A stretch of DNA of 37,103 nucleotides from JAIRTY01 sp050257395. Lineage in GTDB: Bacteria > Actinomycetota > Actinomycetes > Streptosporangiales > Streptosporangiaceae. Under the pieces are notes generated by a model. It saw only the letters and a program-made list of their open reading frames with translations, was not told where the DNA came from and made no database searches. Shown one piece after another: positions 14,234-21,755 of the stretch. The DNA lies in NCBI GenBank assembly GCA_050257395.1, contig JBLMWU010000323.1, forward strand, positions 1 through 37,103, read 5' to 3'. Positions within the stretch are counted from its first letter, which is position 1, and each line of letters opens with the position of its first letter. The position numbers were made by a program, and so were the translations under genes.

Positions 14234-15874
14234 GTGTACGACTATGTGATTATTGGTGCCGGTAGCGCCGGATGTGTCCTGGCGGCCCGGCTGTCGGAGA
14301 ACCCCTCCAACCGGGTGCTGCTGCTCGAGGCGGGACCGCCGGACGACGCGGACGAGATCCACATCCCGGCCGCGCTCAACCTGCTGTTCCAGAGCACCTA
14401 TGACTGGGACTTCCGCACCACCCCGCAGGAGCGGGCGGCCGGGCGGCCGATCTACTGGCCGCGGGGGCGCATGCTCGGCGGCTCGTCCTCGATGAACGCC
14501 ATGATCTACATCCGGGGCAACCGCGAGGACTATGACGCCTGGCGGGACGAGTACGGCTGCACCGGCTGGGGCTACGCCGACCTCATGCCCTACTTCCGGC
14601 GCGCCGAGGACAACACCCGCGGCCCGTCGGCCTACCACGGCGCCGGCGGCCCGCTCAGCGTCTCCGACCTCAAGCACCGGTCGGCCATGACCAGGGCGTT
14701 CGTCGCGGCCGCCCGGGAGAGCGGGCTGCCGGCCAACGAGGACTTCAACGGCCCCCGCCAGGACGGGGTGGGCTTCTACCAGGTGACACAGCGGGACGGG
14801 CGGCGCTGGTCGGCGGCGGACGCCTACCTGCGCCAGGCGATGGGCCGGCCCAACCTGACCGTCGCCACCGACAGCCGCGCCAGCCGGATCGTGGTGGAGG
14901 GCGGCCGGGCGATCGGGGTCCGCTACCTGCAGGGCGACAGCGAGGAGTTCGCGGTGGCCGAGGCGGAGGTGCTGCTGTGCGCCGGCGCGATCGGCAGCCC
15001 GCATCTGCTCATGCTGTCCGGCGTCGGCCCCGCCGCCCACCTGCGCGAGCACGGCATCGCGGTGGCCGTGGACAGCCCCGGGGTGGGCGCCAACCTGTCC
15101 GACCACCCGGTGGTGACCGCGATGTGGCACACCCCGGGCACCAAGGCGCTGTGGGAGGAGAACACCCCGCGCAACCTGGCCCGCTGGCGCCTGCGCCACT
15201 CCGGCCCGCTGACGTCGAACATCGCCGAGGCGGGCGGGTTCAGCCGGAGCCGCCCCTCGCTGTCAGCGCCGGACCTGCAGTGGCACGCCCTGCCCAGCCC
15301 CTACCAGCGGCAGGGCCTGGCCGACCCCAGCATCCGGGCGCTGTCGCTGCTGATCACCCTGGTCTCGGTCGGCAGCCGCGGCCGGATCCGGCTGCGGACG
15401 GACGACCCCCGGCACAAGCCGCTGATCGACCCCGCCTACCTGTCCGACGGGGCGGACATGGAGCCGCTGGTGGAGGGCATCCGGATGGCGCGCGAGTTCG
15501 CCTCCGCGGTCCCGCTGGCGAAGATCTGCAAGGCCGAGCTGTCGCCCGGGATCGACGTGCGCACCGACACCGAGCTGCGCGACTTCATCCGCCGCGACCT
15601 GGCCACCCTGTACCACCCGGTCGGCACCTGCGCCATGGGCGGCAACTCCCGGCTGGCCGCCAGCAAGCTGACCAGCGTGGTGGACCCGGAGCTGCGGGTG
15701 CGCGGGGTGGAACGGCTGCGGGTGGTGGACGCCTCGGTGATGCCGGCGGTGCCGCGGGGCAACACCAACGCCCCCACCATCGCCATCGCCGAGAAGGCCG
15801 CCGACCTGATCTGCGGCCGCGCCCCTCTGGAGCCCGCCGACCCCGCCCTGGCCGGCGACCTCCAGCCAGCCTGA
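14234..15874 (+). CDS. GMC-family FAD-dependent oxidoreductase (alcohol/choline dehydrogenase-like)
   Basis: FAD flavoenzyme oxidising a primary alcohol to an aldehyde. The 546 aa open with the dinucleotide-binding YDYVIIGAGSAGCVLAARL. GMC signature 1 is GGSSSMNAMIYIRGN near 93-107, and signature 2 is GSPHLLMLSGVGP in the middle. The catalytic pair at the flavin is H461 (LYHPVGTCAMGG) with N512 (GNTNAPT). It is close in layout to BetA-type choline dehydrogenases, but no neighbouring betaine genes fix the substrate. The GTG start is set by GAGG 5 nt upstream and by the FAD motif at the N-terminus. It converges with an aldehyde dehydrogenase gene that could take its product. Confidence 0.9.
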   Translation: MYDYVIIGAGSAGCVLAARLSENPSNRVLLLEAGPPDDADEIHIPAALNLLFQSTYDWDFRTTPQERAAGRPIYWPRGRMLGGSSSMNAMIYIRGNREDYDAWRDEYGCTGWGYADLMPYFRRAEDNTRGPSAYHGAGGPLSVSDLKHRSAMTRAFVAAARESGLPANEDFNGPRQDGVGFYQVTQRDGRRWSAADAYLRQAMGRPNLTVATDSRASRIVVEGGRAIGVRYLQGDSEEFAVAEAEVLLCAGAIGSPHLLMLSGVGPAAHLREHGIAVAVDSPGVGANLSDHPVVTAMWHTPGTKALWEENTPRNLARWRLRHSGPLTSNIAEAGGFSRSRPSLSAPDLQWHALPSPYQRQGLADPSIRALSLLITLVSVGSRGRIRLRTDDPRHKPLIDPAYLSDGADMEPLVEGIRMAREFASAVPLAKICKAELSPGIDVRTDTELRDFIRRDLATLYHPVGTCAMGGNSRLAASKLTSVVDPELRVRGVERLRVVDASVMPAVPRGNTNAPTIAIAEKAADLICGRAPLEPADPALAGDLQPA

Positions 15875-15989
15875 GCGAGCCGAAGGGCCGCGCCGCCGTC
15901 TGGACTGACGAGCGAGGCGGCGAAGGAGCCGGAGCGAGGAGGGAAGACGGCGGGCTCCAGCGGCCCGGAGGCGAGCGAAGGCCGGAAAA
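15873..15989. repeat. 117-bp dispersed intergenic repeat, copy 2 (inverted relative to copy 1)
   Basis: Reverse complement of 2065-2181 with 4 of 117 mismatches. It fills the space between two convergent genes exactly: it begins inside the GMC stop codon (15872-15874) and ends at the base before the aldehyde dehydrogenase stop complement (15990-15992). Internal 9-bp arms are at 15893-15901 and 15945-15953. The plus strand is strongly purine-rich over about 15908-15950. The position suggests a terminator-like or boundary element. Confidence 0.88.
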
Positions 15990-17498
15990 TCAGTGGTAGT
16001 TTTTGCCGTGCAGGAGGGTGGCGAGGGTCAGCAGGCGCTTGAGGTCCTTGTCCGGGCGCTGCAGTGAGGTCAGGTTCAGCGGCGGGCGCATCCGCAGCCG
16101 GGTGATGGCCTTGGGCCGGGTGAACTCCCGCAGCCCGTCGGCGCCGTGGATGCGGCCGAACCCGGAGTCGTCCACCCCGCCGAACGGGAGCGCGGACACG
16201 GTGGCGTACCCGATGACCGAGTTGATGGAGGTCATCCCGGCCCGCAGCTCCCGCGCCGCGGCCAGCCCGTGCTTCTTGCTCTTGGTGAACACCGCCGAGC
16301 CCAGCGCGTACCGGCTGGCGTTGGCCAGCCGCACCGCCTCGTCCAGGTCGGCCACGCCGGTGACGGTCACGGTGGGCCCGAACGTCTCCTCCCGCACGGC
16401 CCGGCTCTCCTCGGGCACGCCGGTCAGCACCACCGGGCTGACGTAGGGCCGGTGGATGCTCTGCATGCCGCCCAGCGCGGTGCGGCCGCCCCGGGCCAGC
16501 GCGTCGGCGACGTGCTGCTCGATCACGTCGGACTGGCCGGGCATGGTCATCGGCCCGTAGTCGGCCGCCCGGTCCGAGCCGGGCCGGGCCTGCGACAGCC
16601 GGTCGGTGAGCTTCTCCAGGAACTGGTGGTAGACCCCGTCCACCACGTACACGCGCTCGATGCCGATGCAGGTCTGCCCGGCGTTGGACACCGCGCCCCA
16701 GGCGGCGGCGTCCGCGGCCGCGTCCAGGTTGGCGTCCGCGCCGACGATCAGCGCGTCCTTGCCGCCGCACTCGGCGATCAGCGGGGTGAGCCGCTCGGCG
16801 CAGGCGGCCATCACCTCGCGCGCGGTCGCGCTGGACCCGGTGAAGGAGATCTTGTTCACGGCGCTGCGGGCCAGCGCCTCCCCGGTCCGGCCGTCCCCGG
16901 TGATCAGCTGCAGCACCGGCTGCTCGGGCACCACCTCGCCGAACGAGCTGACCAGCCAGCCGCCCACGGCCGGGGTCAGCTCGCTGGGCTTGAACACCAC
17001 CGCGTTGCCCGCGGCCAGCGCGTAGGCGAGCGAGCCCATGGGGGTGAACACCGGGTAGTTCCACGGCCCGATCACGCCGATGACGCCGAGCGGCTGGTAC
17101 TCCAGCAGCGACGCCTGGTTCATCGCGACCAGGCCGCTGCGCACCTTGCGGGGGCCCAGGACCTTGCGGGCGTTGCGGGCGGCCCAGTCGATGTGCACGA
17201 CCGCCAGGAAGATCTCCAGCTGGGCGTCGGCCAGCGGCTTGCCGGTCTCGTTGTGCACCAGCTCGGCGAGCCGGCCGATGTAGCGGGTCAGGTAGGACTT
17301 CCAGGCGAGCAGCCGGCGCCGCCGCTCCTTCCAGCCCAGGGCGGCCCACCAGCGGGCGGCCTCCTGCGCCCGGTCCACGGCCTCGTCGACCTCCGGCTGG
17401 CCATACACCGGGAAGGTGGCGATCACCTCGGAGGTGGCCGGGTTGAGCGAGTCGAACGTCTCGGCGGACTTCGCCAGTGCCCCTGTCATCGTGTCCAT
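15990..17498 (-). CDS. NAD(P)-dependent aldehyde dehydrogenase
   Basis: Oxidises aldehydes to acids; probably acts on the product of the convergent GMC dehydrogenase (inference). The 502 aa contain the ALDH motifs PWNYP with the oxyanion asparagine N147, the NAD-binding FKPSE at 169-173, the general base E243 in IAECGGKD, and the nucleophile C277 in NAGQTCIGIERVYV. These relate it to succinate-semialdehyde-type and class 3-like ALDHs; the substrate is not determined. The ATG at 17498 (MDTMTGALAK) with AGG 5 nt upstream is preferred over upstream in-frame starts. The 140-nt gap to the divergent reductase gene must hold both promoters; TATCTT/TACCGT-like hexamers lie near 17575-17583. Confidence 0.9.
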   Translation of the reverse strand: MDTMTGALAKSAETFDSLNPATSEVIATFPVYGQPEVDEAVDRAQEAARWWAALGWKERRRRLLAWKSYLTRYIGRLAELVHNETGKPLADAQLEIFLAVVHIDWAARNARKVLGPRKVRSGLVAMNQASLLEYQPLGVIGVIGPWNYPVFTPMGSLAYALAAGNAVVFKPSELTPAVGGWLVSSFGEVVPEQPVLQLITGDGRTGEALARSAVNKISFTGSSATAREVMAACAERLTPLIAECGGKDALIVGADANLDAAADAAAWGAVSNAGQTCIGIERVYVVDGVYHQFLEKLTDRLSQARPGSDRAADYGPMTMPGQSDVIEQHVADALARGGRTALGGMQSIHRPYVSPVVLTGVPEESRAVREETFGPTVTVTGVADLDEAVRLANASRYALGSAVFTKSKKHGLAAARELRAGMTSINSVIGYATVSALPFGGVDDSGFGRIHGADGLREFTRPKAITRLRMRPPLNLTSLQRPDKDLKRLLTLATLLHGKNYH

Positions 17499-17638
17499 GC
17501 GACCTGCACCATCCTTGCCGTCCGGCTGCTGCGGGACCTGCGACTGCCCAGTAAACCACTGGCCGCGCGCGCCAAGATACCGTTGGGTAAGCCTGCATCC
17601 GCTGACCTGCCGGGACCGCCTGACCGGAGCCGCACCTC

Positions 17639-18385
17639 GTGACCGCACGCCCCTATGTGCTGCTCAGCTGCGCTGTGTCGGTGGACGGCTGCCTGGACGC
17701 GCCGGGCCCGGACCGGCTGATCCTATCGGGCCCGGAGGATCTGGACAGAGTGGACGGCGAGCGGGCCCGCAGCGACGCGGTCATGGTGGGCGCGGGCACC
17801 ATCCGGCGGGACGATCCCCGGCTGCTGATCCGCTCGCCCGCCCGCCGGGCCGGCCGGGCCGCCCGGGGGCTGCCGGAGCATCCGGCCGGGGTGACCCTCA
17901 CCGCCAGCGGCGGGCTGGACCCGGCCGCGCGGTTCTTCACCGGTGCCCGCGGGGCGGCCGGGCGGCTGGTGTACTGCCCGGACCCGGTGGCCGGCCCGCT
18001 GCGGGGCAGGCTGGCCGGGCTGGCGGAGGTGGCCGGGCTGCCGGCCCCGCTGCGGCTGCCCGCCGTGCTGGCCGACCTGGCGGCCCGGGGGGTGCGGCGG
18101 CTGATGGTGGAGGGCGGTGCCGCGCTGGCCGCGGAGTTCCTGGCCGCCGGGCTGGCCGACGAGCTGCACCTGGCGGTGGCACCGTTCTTCGTGGGCGACC
18201 CGGCGGCGCCCCGGTTCGCCCCGCCGGGCAGGTATCCGCACGGGCCCGCGCACCCGATGGTGCTGGCTGAGGTCCGCCGGCTGGGTGAGGTGGTACTGCT
18301 GCGTTACCTGCTGCGGGGGAACGAGCAGCCCGGGGCGGGCGCCGCGCCGCCCGCCGGGGCCGGCCCCGGGCCGGGTCATGGCTGA
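17639..18385 (+). CDS. RibD C-terminal-domain family reductase (pyrimidine reductase-like)
   Basis: NADPH-dependent reductase of the DHFR/RibD_C fold, 248 aa. Family features are YVLLSCAVSVDGCLD at the start, VGAGTIRRDDPRLLIR, and MVEGGAALAAEFLAAGLADELHLAVAPF (shown in part) for cofactor and substrate binding. The GTG start at 17639 has GGAG at about 17625-17628. The stop overlaps the ATG of the deaminase gene by 8 nt, so the pair is coupled. Together they carry the two activities of RibD on separate chains, in the reverse of the fused order. It may act in riboflavin synthesis or on a related pyrimidine; no other rib genes are in the window. Confidence 0.82.
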   Translation: MTARPYVLLSCAVSVDGCLDAPGPDRLILSGPEDLDRVDGERARSDAVMVGAGTIRRDDPRLLIRSPARRAGRAARGLPEHPAGVTLTASGGLDPAARFFTGARGAAGRLVYCPDPVAGPLRGRLAGLAEVAGLPAPLRLPAVLADLAARGVRRLMVEGGAALAAEFLAAGLADELHLAVAPFFVGDPAAPRFAPPGRYPHGPAHPMVLAEVRRLGEVVLLRYLLRGNEQPGAGAAPPAGAGPGPGHG

Positions 18386-18869
18386 GCAGGCCCCGGGCGG
18401 GCCCGGCCGCGGCGGCGAGGTGACCGGCGCCGACCGGCACTGGCTGCGCGAGGCGATCGCCCTGTCGCGCCGGTGCCCGCCGTCGCAGACCGCCTTCAGC
18501 GTGGGGGCGGTCCTGGTCGGCGCGGACGGCGCGGTGCTGGCCACCGGGTACTCGCGCGAGGGCGGCCCGCACGATCACGCCGAGGAGGCCGCGCTGGCCA
18601 AGCTGGGCCCGGCGCAGCGGCCCGGCCTGGCCACCGCCACCCTCTACAGCTCGCTGGAGCCCTGCCTGATGCGGGCGTCCCGCCCGCGCCCGTGCGCCGA
18701 GCTGATCATCGGGGCGGGCATCGGCCGGGTGGTGATCGCCTGGCTGGAGCCGCCGCTGTTCGTGCCCGGCGGCGGCGCGGTGGCGCTGCGGGCAGCGGGG
18801 GTCACCGTGCTGGAGGTCCCCGAGCTGGCCGCCGAGGCCCGCGAGGTCAACGCCGGCCTGCTCGGCTAG
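18378..18869 (+). CDS. Cytidine/deoxycytidylate deaminase-family protein (RibD-deaminase-like)
   Basis: Zinc-dependent deaminase of 163 aa. The zinc and catalytic residues are H67-A-E69 and the pair C96 and C106 in EPCLMRASRPRPC. The C-terminal part (AELIIGAGIGRVVIAWLEPP) is closest to riboflavin-type deaminases. The ATG at 18378 overlaps the end of the upstream reductase gene. The two genes probably form a two-gene operon for one pathway step pair (deamination then reduction). The substrate is inferred from pairing only. Confidence 0.82.
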   Translation: MAEQAPGGPGRGGEVTGADRHWLREAIALSRRCPPSQTAFSVGAVLVGADGAVLATGYSREGGPHDHAEEAALAKLGPAQRPGLATATLYSSLEPCLMRASRPRPCAELIIGAGIGRVVIAWLEPPLFVPGGGAVALRAAGVTVLEVPELAAEAREVNAGLLG

Positions 18870-18890
18870 CGCCGGGGCCGGCCGGCCGGG

Positions 18891-19892
18891 TCAGGACGAG
18901 ACCATCCTGGCCAGGGCGGGGTCGTCGAGTGCCGCGCCGTAGCGGATGGCCACCAGGTGGCCGAGCGCGGAATGGGCGCCCAGCGGCGGCGCGCAGGCGA
19001 TCCCGGTCTCGGCCGTGATGGCCGCCAGCTGGCCCGGCCCGGCCTCGGGCCCGACCAGGCAGGGCGCCAGGGCGAGCTTGCTCACCCGGGCCGCCAGCAG
19101 CCGCTCGGCCGCGGCGTGGATGCTGGCCACGTCGGTCACGGACGCGGCGTCCACCGGGACCGCCAGCCGGGACGCGAGCAGGACGGCGACCACCCCGACC
19201 GACTGGACCGCGATCTGGCCGCCGGCGGCCAGCACGATGACGCCGTCCGCGTCGTTGCCCACGCTGATCCGCCCGGCCCGGCCGGCCCGCGCCAGGCCCG
19301 CCTCGGCGAGCCGGTGGTGCATCACCTCGGCCAGCAGCGGGTGCGGGCCCAGCGGGTCGGTGACGATCAGCGGGGTGCCCGTCGCGCCCACCGCCGCCTG
19401 CAGCAGCTGCGCCGCGGCCGGGTTCGGCCCGGCGAGCAGCGGCACCACCACGCCGCCCGGCATGTCGCCGTCGTGCGGCAGCTCGTCCAGCATCGGGGCC
19501 AGGCTGTCCTCGGCGCCCTCCAGGTACCCGATGCGCACTTCCGCGCCGGGGCAGGCGCTGCTGGCCGCGGCCGCGATCTCGGCCGCCACCTGGGCGGCCT
19601 CCGGCGTCGCCGTCCCGGGCACGGCCAGCACCAGCGCTGGCGCGGTCGGGGGCAGGGAGAGCCGGTAGGCGCTGGAATGCCGGCCGCCGCGGCGCATCCG
19701 CGAGGTTCTGGTGGGCAGGGGAGGGGCCGCGCCATCCGGGTTCGCGCTGGCGCCGCCCCCGGTGCGGGTCGGCAGTGCGGAGACGTCGTCGCCGCCTGCC
19801 GCGCCGCCGGGAGTGCGGGCCGGCAGGCCCGTTCCGGACGTCGCGGGCCTCCTGGTCGGCAGGCCCGATCCGGCCACGTAATCAGTGCCCAT
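18891..19892 (-). CDS. CbiX/SirB-like two-domain protein lacking the N-terminal catalytic histidine
   Basis: The fold of sirohydrochlorin/cobalt chelatases is suggested by two repeated halves: VRIGYLEGAEDSLAPMLDEL then VVPLLAGP in the first, and KLALAPCLVGPEAG then PPLGAHSALGHLV in the second. Chelatases have HGSR/HGT early in the first half; here the equivalent reads LAVPGTATPEAA with Pro92 at the histidine position. The first 65 residues look disordered and carry four LPTR/LPART-type units at 11, 23, 40 and 59. Length is 333 aa from ATG 19892, which has a -10-like TACGAT 8 nt upstream and no Shine-Dalgarno. A TTG at 19934 would add 14 residues. Chelatase activity is doubtful. Confidence 0.62.
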   Translation of the reverse strand: MGTDYVAGSGLPTRRPATSGTGLPARTPGGAAGGDDVSALPTRTGGGASANPDGAAPPLPTRTSRMRRGGRHSSAYRLSLPPTAPALVLAVPGTATPEAAQVAAEIAAAASSACPGAEVRIGYLEGAEDSLAPMLDELPHDGDMPGGVVVPLLAGPNPAAAQLLQAAVGATGTPLIVTDPLGPHPLLAEVMHHRLAEAGLARAGRAGRISVGNDADGVIVLAAGGQIAVQSVGVVAVLLASRLAVPVDAASVTDVASIHAAAERLLAARVSKLALAPCLVGPEAGPGQLAAITAETGIACAPPLGAHSALGHLVAIRYGAALDDPALARMVSS

Positions 19893-19900
19893 AGCAGCGC

Positions 19901-19906
19901 ATCGTA
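19901..19906 (-). promoter_or_regulatory. -10 element (TACGAT) of the CbiX-like gene, leaderless type
   Basis: On the minus strand TACGAT ends 8 nt before the ATG at 19892. The rest of the 270-nt gap 19893-20162 up to the VOC gene shows no convincing gene: a 70-codon plus-strand ORF from 20015 has mixed third-position bases and runs into the VOC gene. Confidence 0.42.
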
Positions 19907-20162
19907 ACGATCCTGGCGGGACTCCCGTGGACAATTCGTGTGAGAGACCCGGTTCCGGTCAGAAGTTCATGGACTTGGCGTCGGCCGGAAATGGCGGAAC
20001 CCGGATGACCTGGGGTGATGCGGCGCGTCCGGCCGGGCAATTTCGTCACTGTGCGTGACCCCGCACTGTTGCCTTTTCCGGACGGTCAGGAAGTGGTTAC
20101 GGCCCAACTGGCGGGCCGGATATCACCTGCCGGGGCCAGCGGGGCGGATGGTCCGGCCGGGG

Positions 20163-20552
20163 TCAGCCGGGCGGCCAGGCGCCCTCCGGGGTGCCGATCT
20201 CCCATTCGTGGCCGAAGGGGTCGATGATCCGGCCCACCCGCCAGCCGTGCTCGCTGGCCACCGCGGACACCGGGGTGGCCCCGGCGCTCACCGCCCGCTG
20301 GACCACCGCGGCGGGGTCATCGACCACCAGCAGGGTGCGGCCGGTCGCGCCGCCGATGTCCTGCGGGCTGAAGCGCTTGCTGTCCGGGGAGGCGGACGCC
20401 ACCCAGAACGCGGCCTCCCCGACGGCCAGCTGCGCCACGATGTCGTCGCCCTCGCCGACCTTGTGCAGCACGGCCGCGCCGAAGGCCGCCTGGTAGAACG
20501 CGACGGCCGCGGCGGCCCGGCGGACCCACAGCTCCGGCTGGATCTGCGCCAT
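20163..20552 (-). CDS. VOC/PhnB-like glyoxalase-fold protein
   Basis: A 129-aa protein of the vicinal oxygen chelate superfamily. The N-terminal ELWVRRAAAAVAFYQAAFGA and the C-terminal HGWRVGRIIDPFGHEWEIG match the PhnB-like subgroup, whose members bind diverse small molecules. No specific substrate can be assigned. The ATG at 20552 lies 11 nt after the nucS stop, with GAGG overlapping that stop, so it is co-transcribed with and probably coupled to nucS. Confidence 0.8.
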   Translation of the reverse strand: MAQIQPELWVRRAAAAVAFYQAAFGAAVLHKVGEGDDIVAQLAVGEAAFWVASASPDSKRFSPQDIGGATGRTLLVVDDPAAVVQRAVSAGATPVSAVASEHGWRVGRIIDPFGHEWEIGTPEGAWPPG

Positions 20553-20563
20553 GGCGGCCGGCC

Positions 20564-21223
20564 TCAGAACAGCCGCAGCGAGGCGTCGTCTGCGCCGCGC
20601 ATCAGGTCGTAGTCCAGGGTGACGCAGCGGATGCCGCGGTCCTCGGCGAGCACCCGCGCCTGCGGCCTGATCTCCTGGGCGGCGAAGATCCCGCGCACCG
20701 GGGCCAGCAGCGGATCCCGGTTGAGCAGGTCCAGGTAGCGGGTGAGCTGCTCAACTCCGTCGATCTCGCCGCGGCGCTTGATCTCCACCGCCACCGCGGC
20801 CGAGTCGCCGTCCCGGCACATGAGGTCGACCGGGCCGATCGCGGTCGGGTACTCGCGGCGCACCAGCCGCCAGCCCTCGCCGAGCAGGTGCAGCTGCTCG
20901 GCGAGCAGCTGCTGCAGATGCGCCTCGACCCCGTCCTTCACCAGGCCGGGATCGACCCCGAGCTCATGGCTGGAGTCGTGCATGATCTCCTCGAGGGTGA
21001 TCCGCAGCTCCTCGCCGCGGGCGCCCACCACCCGCCAGGCACCCTCGGCCTCCTCCAGCCGGCACGGCGGTGACATCCAGTTCAGCGGCTTGTAGGAGCC
21101 GCCGTCGCTGTGCACCAGCACCGAGCCGTCCGCCTTGACGATGAGCAGCCGCTGCGCGGACGGCAGGTGAGCCGTGAGCCTGCCCACGTAGTCCACGCTG
21201 CACCGGGCGATGACGATCCGCAC
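20564..21223 (-). CDS. nucS: Mismatch-specific endonuclease EndoMS/NucS
   Basis: Actinobacterial mismatch repair endonuclease that cuts both strands at G-T, G-G and T-T mismatches, in organisms lacking MutS/MutL. The 219 aa contain the N-terminal DNA-binding domain and a RecB-like PD-(D/E)XK nuclease core: D133 in GPVDLMCRDGD and E147-I-K149 in VAVEIKRRG. The C-terminal LRLF resembles the sliding-clamp-binding tail described for this family. The frame is open upstream, but GTG 21223 (MRIVIARCSVDYVGRL) is the family start. TACAGT 8 nt before it suggests a leaderless mRNA. Confidence 0.92.
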   Translation of the reverse strand: MRIVIARCSVDYVGRLTAHLPSAQRLLIVKADGSVLVHSDGGSYKPLNWMSPPCRLEEAEGAWRVVGARGEELRITLEEIMHDSSHELGVDPGLVKDGVEAHLQQLLAEQLHLLGEGWRLVRREYPTAIGPVDLMCRDGDSAAVAVEIKRRGEIDGVEQLTRYLDLLNRDPLLAPVRGIFAAQEIRPQARVLAEDRGIRCVTLDYDLMRGADDASLRLF

Positions 21224-21231
21224 GGGAGCCA

Positions 21232-21237
21232 ACTGTA
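21232..21237 (-). promoter_or_regulatory. -10 element (TACAGT) of nucS, leaderless type
   Basis: Minus-strand TACAGT ends 8 nt before the GTG at 21223; no Shine-Dalgarno lies between. It faces an identical hexamer on the plus strand at 21333-21338. Confidence 0.5.
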
Positions 21238-21332
21238 GTGCGCCGCCGCCGGGTCCGGGGGTTCCGCGCCGGGCCCGGTGCCGCGCCGGAACCCGGCGCC
21301 GGGGGGAGGCCGGGTGGCTGGCGGGCATGGCC

Positions 21333-21338
21333 TACAGT
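21333..21338 (+). promoter_or_regulatory. -10 element (TACAGT) of the Zn-ribbon-like gene, leaderless type
   Basis: TACAGT ends 6 nt before the GTG at 21345, so transcription should start at or next to the codon. This supports GTG 21345 over ATG 21327. Confidence 0.48.
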
Positions 21339-21344
21339 ACGCGC

Positions 21345-21713
21345 GTGAGCCCTCGCAGAGCCCGGCGGCTGCCCTCCGGGATGCCGCGGCGGCCGCGCGG
21401 CGGCGTCCCGCGGGACCGGCCGGGCGGGCCCGGCGGGGATGGCGGCCCGGATGAGCCGCCGCCGCTGCGGCTGGGGCCCGAGCGGACCGAGTCCGCGCCG
21501 GACGGGGACTGGGTGGTGCGGCCGGTGCCGGGCGCCGCGGCCACCAAGCCCTACCGCTGCCCGGGCTGCGATCAGGAGATCCTCGCGGGGGCGGCACATC
21601 TGGTGGTGTGGCCGGCGTTCACCCCCGGGGTGGCCGGGCGGCGGCACTGGCACCGGGCGTGCTGGGAGCGGCGGCTGCAGCGGCGGCCCCCGCCGCGCCG
21701 CGGCCGCCGGTGA
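21345..21713 (+). CDS. Small zinc-ribbon-like protein, conserved in actinobacteria
   Basis: A 122-aa protein with a basic, disordered N-terminus (SPRRARRLPSG...) and a C-terminal core with paired metal ligands C72-x2-C75 (YRCPGCDQEI) and H103-x2-C106 (HWHRACW). The stretch ERTESAPDGDWVVRPVPGAA followed by YRCPGCDQEI resembles Streptomyces proteins often labelled ATP/GTP-binding, a label this sequence does not support (no P-loop). The role is unknown; a nucleic-acid-binding zinc protein is plausible. The start is set by the -10-like hexamer just upstream. It is divergent from nucS. Confidence 0.68.
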   Translation: MSPRRARRLPSGMPRRPRGGVPRDRPGGPGGDGGPDEPPPLRLGPERTESAPDGDWVVRPVPGAAATKPYRCPGCDQEILAGAAHLVVWPAFTPGVAGRRHWHRACWERRLQRRPPPRRGRR

Positions 21714-21755
21714 GCGCACCGGGCGGGCGCATCGAGCACACAGAGGTGAGGGAGC

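Noticed and set aside
2065..15989. The two 117-bp copies as ends of a composite transposon
   Set aside because: The interval is core genome (ATP synthase and neighbours) in conserved order, and no transposase is inside.
14234..17498. Choline-to-betaine (betA/betB) cassette
   Set aside because: The genes are convergent, not an operon, no choline transporter or BetI is nearby, and the aldehyde dehydrogenase is not closer to BetB than to other ALDHs by the motifs visible.
19700..19865. LPTRT-type repeats as sortase sorting signals
   Set aside because: They are N-terminal, lack the LPxTG form with a following membrane helix and charged tail, and occur four times.
20015..20227. 70-codon plus-strand ORF beside the VOC gene
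   Set aside because: Third positions are not G/C-biased in its unique part and the end is antisense to the VOC gene.
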